From Metridium senile (Eukaryota > Cnidaria > Anthozoa > Actiniaria > Metridiidae), in assembly GCA_949775045.1 (NCBI GenBank), contig CATKSA010000220.1, positions 124,001 to 188,000 of the forward strand: a DNA stretch of 64,000 nucleotides. The letters are read 5' to 3'. The notes under the pieces are model-generated. The model had not been told where the DNA came from, searched no databases, and saw nothing but the letters and a program-made list of their open reading frames with translations. Shown piece after piece: positions 28,565-38,800 of the stretch. A program made the position numbers and the translations under genes. Each line of letters opens with the position of its first letter. Position 1 is the stretch's first letter.

Positions 28565-29562
28565 TGAATAACGACGAAAGCAGGTTATCAAAAATATACT
28601 ACAGTACTAGGGGGTACTGGAAAGGCTATGAAGCTATCAATAAATTGGCGGATGCTGCTAAAGTGGGTCAATCTACATCTAAGAAGTGGCTTGAGAAACA
28701 GGCGTTGTGGCAAATCTATTTACCACCTCCAAGATATATTCCAAGACCACATTGGGTCGTTGTCAAAACAAACTATATCCACCAGGCTGATTTATTGTTC
28801 TTAACTCACGATACTGTAAAACGAAAGACCTACAAATATGCGCTGTTAGTGGTGGATGTTGCTTCAAGGTATGTTGATGCTGAAGCGCTAACGAGTAAAG
28901 ATTCATGTGGAATTGCTAAAGCGTTTGAAAGAATCTATTCAAGGAAACTCAAGTGGCCAAATACGGTGATTGTCGACCCTGGCACAGAATTTATGGGTGA
29001 TGTTACAAAACTCATGAAAAAGAAGGGTGTTCGAATTCAACGAAGTGAGGCTAAAAACCATAAAGCTCAATCTGTGGTAGAACGCGCAAATCGAACTTTG
29101 TCTGAAAGATTTTATAGCCATCAATATGCTCAAGAGATGTTATTAGAAAATGAAAGGTCAAGAGAATGGGTGAAGAGGTTGCCAAAAGTTTTGGAAGCAA
29201 TCAATAGTAAGCCAAGACGCATCACTGGGAAAGAACCTGATAAAGCTGTGAGACTCAAAGAAGTTGATGTTAAACCCGTCGAATACAAGCGGCCTGTCGG
29301 ACTTGACGAAGTGAGACTACCTCCTGCTGTTAAAGTAAGATATTTGCTTGCTCCAGGAGAAGACGAAGGAGGTGATAACCGTCGTGCGACGGATCCGGTC
29401 TGGAGTTTGGATATCTATGATTTATCACGGAGTGTTGTTTCGGTTGGACAGCCTGTGTTGTACTATCTATCGGAGGGTGCGCCAAGGAGATCGTTCGTTA
29501 GAGAGGAACTTCAAATCGTTCCTGAAGATACTGAGTTACCTCCTAATTCTGTGTTAGAATAA
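28564..29562 (+). CDS. Polinton integrase (retroviral-type, rve)
   Basis: 332 residues. The catalytic triad of the RNase-H-like core is Asp76 (HQADLLFL), Asp138 (VDPGTEF) and Glu173 (QSVVERANRT), with about 35 residues between the last two as expected. The N-terminus lacks an HHCC zinc motif and is instead a small basic helical region. The C-terminus (about 245-315) has the size of an SH3/chromo-like domain. It inserts the element and makes the 6-bp target duplication. The 3' end overlaps the 3' end of polymerase B by 52 bp in convergent orientation. Confidence 0.92.
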   Translation: MNNDESRLSKIYYSTRGYWKGYEAINKLADAAKVGQSTSKKWLEKQALWQIYLPPPRYIPRPHWVVVKTNYIHQADLLFLTHDTVKRKTYKYALLVVDVASRYVDAEALTSKDSCGIAKAFERIYSRKLKWPNTVIVDPGTEFMGDVTKLMKKKGVRIQRSEAKNHKAQSVVERANRTLSERFYSHQYAQEMLLENERSREWVKRLPKVLEAINSKPRRITGKEPDKAVRLKEVDVKPVEYKRPVGLDEVRLPPAVKVRYLLAPGEDEGGDNRRATDPVWSLDIYDLSRSVVSVGQPVLYYLSEGAPRRSFVREELQIVPEDTELPPNSVLE

Positions 29563-32500
29563 TGCCCATGAGCAAAAGTATGTACACCATCTTCACAAAT
29601 GATTCGCTTGTCATCCTCATGAGATAGGGCGACCTTGTTAACCGTTTCAGTGTAAACTTCGTGCTTATGACTTCTAATAACATTCATTTTCCTCATCTGT
29701 GGCTGTTCATTGAATAGACAATCTTTGTAATCATTGAAACTGATGCACTTCTTAACGACCGCTCTCTTCACGCCCTTGCATTTCTTTTCTTCCTCTCCTT
29801 CATCCATTTTGTATGCGTAGAGCTTGGCCCGCAGACCTACAAATTCGGTTATCTGCTTACCACCTGCTTCGTCTTTGAACTTACCGATGACTTTCTTGTT
29901 CACACCTGTCTCAATACAAGATGGATGATCCTTTGAATAGTTGCTTGTGTCAAACATAGATTTCACATCAGGGCTGATGTCCTTGTAGAAATCTTCTGTT
30001 TCAATTTCATACATCAAACTGTCTGTATCAGTAAATAAGAGCTTTGCCTTTTCACCATATTTAGGCTTGATGTAATTGTAATGAAAATCATACATTAGCG
30101 TCTTACTTAGATCCAGAATGGACATACCCAAGTAAACAGGTTTATCAAAGACTAATCTTGTTTTCTTCATGTGAATAGCAGCTAGATTCTCGCAAAAGAT
30201 GGTTCGGTGCTGATAGTTTGGCTTTGATATTAATTTTTTCGCATCTTTTTCAGTCGTAACCAGTTGAATGTCGACCCTGTTTCTGATGTTCTCCATGGTC
30301 TTGCCAAAGACTGAGTTATTCATCAACTTGAAAAAGTCTTTCTCAAAATCGTTGGCTGCTTTTGCCCTTAGGTTGGTATTCAAGTCGATGTATGGCTTTA
30401 GCCAATCAGACTCTTCGAATGTGATGCCCCTATGAATCTTGGTGACTTTTAGTCCGAGGCTTTCGTAAAGTTTCAGAGTCTCATGATGAACTACGTACTT
30501 TGTTTTGTTGTTAAGGTTTGGGATTAACTTGTCTACTTTGTCGACCTTAATAGACTCTGGAGCTAATGGATAGTCGTTGTGTAAGTCATGAAGGTGTTGA
30601 GAATACTCCAAGTTAACCTCAATTATGCACGGTCGGTTTTTCCAGTCCGTAAGCTCTTGCTCTGCCATCCATCTAAAACCGTGAGTAGGTAGCGCTTTAC
30701 TCATTGCCCAACCGTAAAGATTATTTGCGTCAAGATATGTGATATATTTAGTGAGTTGGTTGGGGTCATATTTGTCCATGTATGGGTTGTTAGCTTTACC
30801 GTATCTAGTAGATATCATAGACACACCCCCACGAATTCCTTTCTCAATCATTAGTAACATGTCAGGATCAGTTAGCAGCTCTAACTTTACTTTGGTAATT
30901 TTCAAGGCTGCATCCCAAGCTAGTCCAGGTGCTGTGTAGTACCATGCGGGGTCTAACCCATAGTTCTCAAAACAAACATCTCTGAAGTTCTCGAAGACAT
31001 CGGCTAATAGTAGTACATCTGTCTTGAGATATAAGTCGTGATATTCCTTCATTGTTTTCATCTCAAAGGTTTCCCACACCTTTTGGGCGCGTTGATAGTC
31101 GTCATCTGTTATGTCGGTGTCGTTGAGTCTAGAATAGAACGCATCTTTAGGTGGTAATTGGGTTGCGCTGAGTTTATCAAAGCCATCAAACCAATCGTAT
31201 GGGAAGACACCCTTTCTCAACAACAGTTGTAATTGTTCTCCTTCATAGAAGCTCGTGAGGTTTTTGAAAGACTCTTTTGGTAGATTATTAACTAAACTGT
31301 CAAGACTGGCTGTCATAAATTTGAAGCTGTCAATGAATCTTATGTCGCGCTTCACATCAACCTGCTTACCTTCTTTGTTCGTAAAACGGTCAACTACAAT
31401 CTGTTTCGTGAAAGAAATATACTTTTCCTCATTATTAGGTATACAGTTTATTTTACCTTTTGACGTGCCAAGGTTCTTGATAAATAAGTGTGAGTCATAT
31501 CCAGACAGATTATGAAAAATGACTGGAAAGAACTTAGGAATCCTGTATTGAAGGTTGCATTCATTATGAGCTGCGCCTCTATACTTTCCTGTAAGGTGAC
31601 AGTGGTCCAAAACTTTGTCTTTTTCCAGGTCACCATCACAGATGTGACATTGAGTGGCTTTGCTATAGGCGATTTTATCCCTCGGAGTCATCTTAACCTT
31701 CTTAGGGAACTTGAACTTATTGTAAATGTCCTTAATGTTTGACTCTAGAGACTCAACAAACATCTGTGGGATATCTTCGTTTGGAGATGTAGCTGTATAT
31801 CTTACAAACTCGGATGAAAATATGTTGTCATCAAAGCACTTGATAAAATAGCAGAAGCCTGATGGTTTGTGCTTCTGGTATTGCTTAGTAAAGCTTTTTC
31901 TTTCATCCGGGGAACAGGTGTCTATGTTCTCTGTAAAGCTTTCAAAGTCGGCATAGACAACAAAGGGGACTCGCATTGTTCTATTGAAATTCTTGAATGT
32001 TATATAAAGAGGATTTCCATCCTTATCTTTTGGCATTTCAATCTTAACTTCTTCATTTTTAGAGCAGTATTCAGAATGTTTTTCTAAAGCGGTCTCCGAC
32101 CGAAATGAGTTCAGACATCTATAGCATAAAAATCGAGTATGATGAAATTTATCAATTTGAGTAGATACTAATCTTATCATATTCTTTATCCAGCAGTAGT
32201 GGTTTGTTTCATCGTTTGATATTAGGAGTAAGTTGATCACTTGAGCTTCATGTTTCTTACTTATTTTTAGAGGGTATACCTCACCTTCATAACCGTAAAC
32301 GTTAATCGCGTAGGGGTTTTGCTTTTCAAACTTATCAATCTGTTTTAGTGAGACGGGGAACTCTATTCCTGACCAGTCAAAATTCTCAGAGTTCTCTTTC
32401 ATTTGTTTATTGAGTCTTTCAGGATGTGTTTTCTTAGGAAACACGGCAGAGGTTACCGCCCACTTGAAACATTCATGATCCTTCTCGTTCTTAACATTGA

Positions 32501-33320
32501 TGATTGCTTTCTTGGATGCTAATTTTGATGGTAGTGGTATATAGGAAGTTCCAGAAATCGGTTCAAAGGGGTCGATGTTGATATCAAAGTATTCGACTTG
32601 GTCGAATTTCCACCCAGAGCCTTTGTTTTGAAATTGCCCAATCAATTCAAGTAGACGATTTGTCATTGTATTGAACAAGTCGGAGAAATCGGTTGATTCT
32701 GTTATGGTTTCCACGGTTGAGTGAAAGTATCCTGAATTTTCATCAATCTGCTCAGTGGCTGGGTTCTCTTTTATGAATTTACAGGTAAAGATGAACTTTA
32801 CTTTGATTGGTTTCTTTTGCTGCTTAATGAGATCTATAACTTTTGGTTTTATATTAGTGATGAACGTCTCGGGGTCATACCCTTTTTGTCCATCTATCCT
32901 ATGGGTTTTCAGATACCCCCTTAATGCTGTTTGTTGTTCTTTGGGTGTGAACTGTTCAACTCTCTTGAATATACGGTTCACTTTGTCCTTTAGACTGCTC
33001 ACTCGTATATTTACAGTCTTTTTGATAGGCTCTGGGACATAAGATAATACCCAATCTGCAAACTTGTTCAACTCTTTCTTTACGGAGTTGGCCGCTCTGT
33101 TTGCTAAATGTTTGAGTGGTTGGACATGGGAATTTCGAGGGGGATGGGAAGTTTTGAGAATGGGAACATTAATCTCAGGTATCGATTCATCAAAAATATT
33201 CGATGAAGCTTTAGATGGAATAATACGAGGTGGCGGTTCCAATCCTCTGATGATTCGACTGCGTAGTTGACTTTGACGTCTTTGAAAAAGCTCGCGTCGT
33301 TTCGCTGATTGTTTCTCCAT
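29511..33320 (-). CDS. Protein-primed DNA polymerase B
   Basis: 1,269 residues. Exonuclease motifs are DFE (Asp458/Glu460), NLSGYD (604-609) and YLKTD (764-768). Polymerase motif A is DANNLYG (864 on), motif B KLMNNSVFG (998 on) and motif C DTDS (1098-1101), all intact. A C2H2-like finger (Cys399, Cys402, His415, Cys419) and an endonuclease-VII-like insert (CHIC at 558 and DHCHLTGKYRG at 572) are typical of Polinton polymerases. Residues 280-380 carry Cys284 in ECFKWAV and His374 in NHYCWIKN, which look like a cysteine-peptidase dyad. The first 31 residues come from the inverted repeat. It replicates the element with a terminal-protein mechanism by analogy with the family. Confidence 0.93.
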   Translation of the reverse strand: MEKQSAKRRELFQRRQSQLRSRIIRGLEPPPRIIPSKASSNIFDESIPEINVPILKTSHPPRNSHVQPLKHLANRAANSVKKELNKFADWVLSYVPEPIKKTVNIRVSSLKDKVNRIFKRVEQFTPKEQQTALRGYLKTHRIDGQKGYDPETFITNIKPKVIDLIKQQKKPIKVKFIFTCKFIKENPATEQIDENSGYFHSTVETITESTDFSDLFNTMTNRLLELIGQFQNKGSGWKFDQVEYFDINIDPFEPISGTSYIPLPSKLASKKAIINVKNEKDHECFKWAVTSAVFPKKTHPERLNKQMKENSENFDWSGIEFPVSLKQIDKFEKQNPYAINVYGYEGEVYPLKISKKHEAQVINLLLISNDETNHYCWIKNMIRLVSTQIDKFHHTRFLCYRCLNSFRSETALEKHSEYCSKNEEVKIEMPKDKDGNPLYITFKNFNRTMRVPFVVYADFESFTENIDTCSPDERKSFTKQYQKHKPSGFCYFIKCFDDNIFSSEFVRYTATSPNEDIPQMFVESLESNIKDIYNKFKFPKKVKMTPRDKIAYSKATQCHICDGDLEKDKVLDHCHLTGKYRGAAHNECNLQYRIPKFFPVIFHNLSGYDSHLFIKNLGTSKGKINCIPNNEEKYISFTKQIVVDRFTNKEGKQVDVKRDIRFIDSFKFMTASLDSLVNNLPKESFKNLTSFYEGEQLQLLLRKGVFPYDWFDGFDKLSATQLPPKDAFYSRLNDTDITDDDYQRAQKVWETFEMKTMKEYHDLYLKTDVLLLADVFENFRDVCFENYGLDPAWYYTAPGLAWDAALKITKVKLELLTDPDMLLMIEKGIRGGVSMISTRYGKANNPYMDKYDPNQLTKYITYLDANNLYGWAMSKALPTHGFRWMAEQELTDWKNRPCIIEVNLEYSQHLHDLHNDYPLAPESIKVDKVDKLIPNLNNKTKYVVHHETLKLYESLGLKVTKIHRGITFEESDWLKPYIDLNTNLRAKAANDFEKDFFKLMNNSVFGKTMENIRNRVDIQLVTTEKDAKKLISKPNYQHRTIFCENLAAIHMKKTRLVFDKPVYLGMSILDLSKTLMYDFHYNYIKPKYGEKAKLLFTDTDSLMYEIETEDFYKDISPDVKSMFDTSNYSKDHPSCIETGVNKKVIGKFKDEAGGKQITEFVGLRAKLYAYKMDEGEEEKKCKGVKRAVVKKCISFNDYKDCLFNEQPQMRKMNVIRSHKHEVYTETVNKVALSHEDDKRIICEDGVHTFAHGHYSNTELGGNSVSSGTI

Positions 33321-33496
33321 TTTATATTATAATATCTAATTCTTTAAGCCGTTTTCAATTTTTTAGGTTAGGGTCAGGTATCGCTAATTTAATAGGGAGG
33401 GGTGGGTGTAAAAATATTTGACGTTGGATGCTCTATGATTTCAATTTGTCTTCGTGTGATTTTCAATTTGTCCCAGTGGCGCCAAAATGCAACTAC
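33229..33496 (-). repeat. Polinton A right terminal inverted repeat
   Basis: Mirror of the left repeat. On this side the same promoter box, palindrome and ATG (33320) lead into polymerase B, so the two terminal genes share promoter and first 31 residues. Confidence 0.93.
33342..33348 (-). promoter_or_regulatory. TIR promoter box for polymerase B
   Basis: CTTAAAG, inverted copy of 15467-15473, 21 nt before the ATG at 33320, with the ATATTATAATAT palindrome between. Confidence 0.55.
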
Positions 33497-33543
33497 TCAA
33501 CCAAAAATGGACAATCTTTACTCGACGAATTCACAAACTCCAT
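33497..33543 (-). CDS. Exon 1 of the GNAT/nuclease-like gene, severed by Polinton A
   Basis: ATG at 33543 opens 15 codons (MEFVNSSSKDCPFLV and on) that run straight into the Polinton end. The missing last base and the splice donor (GAG|GTAAGTT) lie on the far side at 15311-15304. Without the element, the exon end joins exon 2 at 14006 in phase 0. This agreement of start codon, frame, donor and target duplication is the main evidence that the Polinton landed inside a coding exon. Upstream, a tandem duplication of about 65 bp (33543-33660) lies in the presumed 5' UTR or promoter. Confidence 0.6.
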
Positions 33544-33740
33544 GTCGGATTCTATCTGAAAGTAAAGCGTTAGTACAAAAAGAAATGATTCAATAGATTG
33601 TGTGTTGTCCTCGTTCGGATTCTATCTGAAAGTGAAAGCGTTAGTACTGAAATGAAATGATTCAATAAGCTTGTTTTTTTTCCTCGTTTTTCACTCTCAT
33701 CTGCGTAGTCAACTACCTAGATTATTGTAGAGCTATTGTT
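33504..33740. repeat. 65-bp tandem duplication upstream of severed exon 1
   Basis: The words CGGATTCTATCTGAAAGT and GCGTTAGTAC followed by GAAATGATTCAATA occur twice (from about 33545 and 33617). They would be 5' UTR or promoter of the minus-strand GNAT/nuclease-like gene. The rest is unremarkable. Confidence 0.6.
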
Positions 33741-34174
33741 CTGCAATTACCCAGAATTCCAAGATGAAATTATACCATAATTCCATTCGGGAACCCTGTG
33801 TAAAACAAGTAGTCTGCAATTACCCAGAATTCCAAGATGAAATTATACCATAATTCCATTAGGGAACCCTGTGTAAAACAAGTAGTCTGTAATTACCCAC
33901 AATTCCAAGATGAAATTATACCATAATTCCATTCGGGAACCCTGTGTAAAACAAGTAGTCTGCAATTACCCAGAATTCCAAGATGAAATTATACCATAAT
34001 TCCATTAGGGAACCCTGTGTAAAACAAGTAGTCTGTAATTACCCACAATTCCAAGATGAAATTATACCATAATTCCATTAGGGAACCCTGTGTAAAACAA
34101 GTAGTCTGTAATTACCCACAATTCCAAGATGAAATTATACCATAATTCCATTCGGGAACCCTGTGTAAAACAAT
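33741..34174. repeat. 73-bp minisatellite, six copies
   Basis: Units start at 33741, 33814, 33887, 33960, 34033 and 34106, all exactly 73 bp apart. Two variants, CTGCAATTACCCAGAATTCC and CTGTAATTACCCACAATTCC, and a CATTCGGG/CATTAGGG difference, alternate partly, which suggests growth by two-unit blocks. It lies between the start codons of two divergent candidate genes. Confidence 0.93.
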
Positions 34175-34356
34175 AACACGTTGGGTTCAGTGTGTTTGAT
34201 CGTACCGTCACGGTTTCTTTGCAAAAATTTTTTAACAGCAAATATGTGACCTGATACTTTATCGTCCTTTATCATTGGAAGTTATTAATATCAATGTGAA
34301 TTGTATAGTTAGTAAGCTGGAAATACTAAATATATCGATGTTCGTGGAATGCCAAG

Positions 34357-34379
34357 ATGGCGGACATGCTTGAATTCAG
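34357..34379 (+). other. Candidate first exon with ATGGCG in a YY1-like site
   Basis: CCAAGATGGCGGACATG (from 34352) is a strong start context and matches the YY1 promoter element. After 23 coding bases comes CAG|GTAAGC, a good donor. Downstream on the same strand are exon-like segments of the array, but after joining they hit a stop within 20 codons. So this is either the 5' end of a non-coding or short-ORF transcript, or a gene whose true second exon I cannot see. About 0.8 kb separates it from the minus-strand start at 33543, a divergent promoter layout. Confidence 0.45.
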
Positions 34380-34782
34380 GTAAGCATTTAGATTCCAAGT
34401 CTATTTAGTATGTATTTTGTATAAATACGGTTAGTTTGTTAAAGTATATACTCGAAGGTATCTCTCTGCTCACACACGTTGTGTAACTTGTAAAAGTGTT
34501 TCATTAACTTGATCTACAAGAATTGTCAATAAACGGAATGCCAATTCCTATTTTATATAATGTGTTCTAGTGTAATGGAATTACGTTAGAAAATATTTTA
34601 TGTTCTAATATATAATATAATATATATTAGTTGAACGTGATGATGTCCAACACTAGTTAATTCACATAATGAGAATCTTACAGTATGATCAATTTTGAAC
34701 TGCATGTTTGTTTATACATATATTCGACAACTAGCTGGTTCAAAGTGGCCAGCTCTGATTTTAACTTGTCTTTTGCTTGCAG

Positions 34783-34844
34783 CGTCAATGGGTTTGGCCA
34801 GTCGCATGCCGTATAAATGGCACGTGTTTAAGCATATACGGCAG
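34783..34844 (+). other. Divergent exon-like segment preceding the array
   Basis: 62 nt between TTTTGCTTGCAG and GGCAG|GTAAGG. It starts CGTCAATGGG, like the 65-nt segments of the array (CGTCAATTGG), and shares CATGCCGTA. It looks like an older, unhomogenised member. A partial copy (GACGTGTTGAATCATTGCAG|GTAATG) follows at about 34944-34963. Confidence 0.5.
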
Positions 34845-35070
34845 GTAAGGATCACTGTGATTAATGGATATTATACTGTAGACAGCTAGTTCTGTTTAGT
34901 AATAATTATGATATAGTGCAGTCTGTATTTTTGTTTTGGCACGACGTGTTGAATCATTGCAGGTAATGAATGAATTATATTATACTGTAGACCTGCAGGT
35001 CTGTTTAGTAATGATTATGATGTCAAAGTTTCTCTATGTATAGTGCAGTCTGTATGGTTTGTTTTTTCTG

Positions 35071-38000
35071 TTTGAACTAGCTGTGGGGAATTGGAAAACA
35101 GAGCGATCTGTGATCAATTGGCCCTAGTTAATCAATTGACTAAATGCTAAAATGGACTGTTTCAGAATGTTTTAAACTCTCACGTCTGGGGCTGTGCACA
35201 GGACTTCAGCGTGCAATTGCGGCCTTGCCTTGGAGGTGTGGGCCATTAGAACTGCTTGCAGTGGCAGTGTTTGACAGCTTGGATTTTAACTTTGCTTAAA
35301 TTGCTTTTCAGCGTCAATTGGTGTTCACGACAGTACAGTGCAGTTGCATGCCGTACGACGTGTTGAATCATTGCAGGTAATGAATGAATTAAATTATACT
35401 GTAGACCTGCAGGTCTGTTTAGTAATGATTATGATGTCAAAGTTTCTCTATGTATAGTGCAGTCTGTATGGTTTGTTTTTTTCTGTTTGAACTAGCTGTG
35501 GGGAATTGGAAAACAGAGCGATCTGTGATCAATTGGCCCTAGTTAATCAATTGACTAAATGCTAAAATGGACTGTTTCAGAATGTTTTAAACTCTCACGT
35601 CTGGGGCTGTGCACAGGACTTCAGCGTGCAATTGCGGCCTTGCCTTGGAGGTGTGGGCCATTAGAACTGCTTGCAGTGGCAGTGTTTGACAGCTTGGATT
35701 TTAACTTTGCTTAAATTGCTTTTCAGCGTCAATTGGTGTTCACGACAGTACAGTGCAGTTGCATGCCGTACGACGTGTTGAATCATTGCAGGTAATGAAT
35801 GAATTATATTATACTGTAGACCTGCAGGTCTGTTTAGTAATGATTATGATGTCAAAGTTTCTCTATGTATAGTGCAGTCTGTATGGTTTGTTTTTTCTGT
35901 TTGAACTAGCTGTGGGGAATTGGAAAACAGAGCGATCTGTGATCAATTGGCCCTAGTTAATCAATTGACTAAATGCTAAAATGGACTGTTTCAGAATGTT
36001 TTAAACTCTCACGTCTGGGGCTGTGCACAGGACTTCAGCGTGCAATTGCGGCCTTGCCTTGGAGGTGTGGGCCATTAGAACTGCTTGCAGTGGCAGTGTT
36101 TGACAGCTTGGATTTTAACTTTGCTTAAATTGCTTTTCAGCGTCAATTGGTGTTCACGACAGTACAGTGCAGTTGCATGCCGTACGACGTGTTGAATCAT
36201 TGCAGGTAATGAATGAATTAAATTATACTGTAGACCTGCAGGTCTGTTTAGTAATGATTATGATGTCAAAGTTTCTCTATGTATAGTGCAGTCTGTATGG
36301 TTTGTTTTTTTCTGTTTGAACTAGCTGTGGGGAATTGGAAAACAGAGCGATCTGTGATCAATTGGCCCTAGTTAATCAATTGACTAAATGCTAAAATGGA
36401 CTGTTTCAGAATGTTTTAAACTCTCACGTCTGGGGCTGTGCACAGGACTTCAGCGTGCAATTGCGGCCTTGCCTTGGAGGTGTGGGCCATTAGAACTGCT
36501 TGCAGTGGCAGTGTTTGACAGCTTGGATTTTAACTTTGCTTAAATTGCTTTTCAGCGTCAATTGGTGTTCACGACAGTACAGTGCAGTTGCATGCCGTAC
36601 GACGTGTTGAATCATTGCAGGTAATGAATGAATTATATTATACTGTAGACCTGCAGGTCTGTTTAGTAATGATTATGATGTCAAAGTTTCTCTATGTATA
36701 GTGCAGTCTGTATGGTTTGTTTTTTCTGTTTGAACTAGCTGTGGGGAATTGGAAAACAGAGCGATCTGTGATCAATTGGCCCTAGTTAATCAATTGACTA
36801 AATGCTAAAATGGACTGTTTCAGAATGTTTTAAACTCTCACGTCTGGGGCTGTGCACAGGACTTCAGCGTGCAATTGCGGCCTTGCCTTGGAGGTGTGGG
36901 CCATTAGAACTGCTTGCAGTGGCAGTGTTTGACAGCTTGGATTTTAACTTTGCTTAAATTGCTTTTCAGCGTCAATTGGTGTTCACGACAGTACAGTGCA
37001 GTTGCATGCCGTACGACGTGTTGAATCATTGCAGGTAATGAATGAATTATATTATACTGTAGACCTGCAGGTCTGTTTAGTAATGATTATGATGTCAAAG
37101 TTTCTCTATGTATAGTGCAGTCTGTATGGTTTGTTTTTTTCTGTTTGAACTAGCTGTGGGGAATTGGAAAACAGAGCGATCTGTGATCAATTGGCCCTAG
37201 TTAATCAATTGACTAAATGCTAAAATGGACTGTTTCAGAATGTTTTAAACTCTCACGTCTGGGGCTGTGCACAGGACTTCAGCGTGCAATTGCGGCCTTG
37301 CCTTGGAGGTGTGGGCCATTAGAACTGCTTGCAGTGGCAGTGTTTGACAGCTTGGATTTTAACTTTGCTTAAATTGCTTTTCAGCGTCAATTGGTGTTCA
37401 CGACAGTACAGTGCAGTTGCATGCCGTACGACGTGTTGAATCATTGCAGGTAATGAATGAATTATATTATACTGTAGACCTGCAGGTCTGTTTAGTAATG
37501 ATTATGATGTCAAAGTTTCTCTATGTATAGTGCAGTCTGTATGGTTTGTTTTTTCTGTTTGAACTAGCTGTGGGGAATTGGAAAACAGAGCGATCTGTGA
37601 TCAATTGGCCCTAGTTAATCAATTGACTAAATGCTAAAATGGACTGTTTCAGAATGTTTTAAACTCTCACGTCTGGGGCTGTGCACAGGACTTCAGCGTG
37701 CAATTGCGGCCTTGCCTTGGAGGTGTGGGCCATTAGAACTGCTTGCAGTGGCAGTGTTTGACAGCTTGGATTTTAACTTTGCTTAAATTGCTTTTCAGCG
37801 TCAATTGGTGTTCACGACAGTACAGTGCAGTTGCATGCCGTACGACGTGTTGAATCATTGCAGGTAATGAATGAATTATATTATACTGTAGACCTGCAGG
37901 TCTGTTTAGTAATGATTATGATGTCAAAGTTTCTCTATGTATAGTGCAGTCTGTATGGTTTGTTTTTTCTGTTTGAACTAGCTGTGGGGAATTGGAAAAC

Positions 38001-38800
38001 AGAGCGATCTGTGATCAATTGGCCCTAGTTAATCAATTGACTAAATGCTAAAATGGACTGTTTCAGAATGTTTTAAACTCTCACGTCTGGGGCTGTGCAC
38101 AGGACTTCAGCGTGCAATTGCGGCCTTGCCTTGGAGGTGTGGGCCATTAGAACTGCTTGCAGTGGCAGTGTTTGACAGCTTGGATTTTAACTTTGCTTAA
38201 ATTGCTTTTCAGCGTCAATTGGTGTTCACGACAGTACAGTGCAGTTGCATGCCGTACGACGTGTTGAATCATTGCAGGTAATGAATGAATTATATTATAC
38301 TGTAGACCTGCAGGTCTGTTTAGTAATGATTATGATGTCAAAGTTTCTCTATGTATAGTGCAGTCTGTATGGTTTGTTTTTTCTGTTTGAACTAGCTGTG
38401 GGGAATTGGAAAACAGAGCGATCTGTGATCAATTGGCCCTAGTTAATCAATTGACTAAATGCTAAAATGGACTGTTTCAGAATGTTTTAAACTCTCACGT
38501 CTGGGGCTGTGCACAGGACTTCAGCGTGCAATTGCGGCCTTGCCTTGGAGGTGTGGGCCATTAGAACTGCTTGCAGTGGCAGTGTTTGACAGCTTGGATT
38601 TTAACTTTGCTTAAATTGCTTTTCAGCGTCAATTGGTGTTCACGACAGTACAGTGCAGTTGCATGCCGTACGACGTGTTGAATCATTGCAGGTAATGAAT
38701 GAATTATATTATACTGTAGACCTGCAGGTCTGTTTAGTAATGATTATGATGTCAAAGTTTCTCTATGTATAGTGCAGTCTGTATGGTTTGTTTTTTTCTG
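35071..38800 (+). repeat. 414/415-bp tandem array, nine units, each with a spliced-exon-like segment
   Basis: Unit starts are 35071, 35486, 35900, 36315, 36729, 37144, 37558, 37972 and 38386; the next, at 38801, is the divergent last unit. Length varies only by one T in a T run. Each unit has a polypyrimidine tract and TTTTCAG, a 65-nt segment (first at 35312-35376) and CAG|GTAATG, all on the plus strand. A 14-bp palindrome AGACCTGCAGGTCT follows the donor. Units are almost identical, so they have been homogenised or recently amplified. The array has no long reading frame. Confidence 0.9.

Larger units (their letters stand above)
15319..33496. mobile_element. Polinton (Maverick) element, copy A, carrying a nested Harbinger
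   Basis: The ends GTAGTTGC...GCAACTAC are flanked by a direct repeat TCAACCA (15312-15318 and 33497-33503); family members make 6-bp duplications, so one base is ambiguous. Inverted repeats are 268 bp. The gene set is diagnostic: protein-primed polymerase B, retroviral-type integrase, packaging ATPase, double-jelly-roll-type major capsid and minor capsid proteins. The length is 18,178 bp, or about 14.3 kb without the nested 3,834 bp. All genes except one (split by the Harbinger) have open frames. Polintons are viewed as integrated virus-like elements; intact capsid and polymerase frames suggest a young copy. Confidence 0.95.

Noticed and set aside
33741..38800. CRISPR array
   Set aside because: 73-bp and 414-bp units are direct tandem repeats with no unique spacers, in an animal genome.
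35071..38800. Spliced-leader, 5S or snRNA tandem genes
   Set aside because: No match to U1, U2, U5 or 5S sequence that I recognise, and each 65-nt segment has both an acceptor and a donor, unlike a spliced leader.
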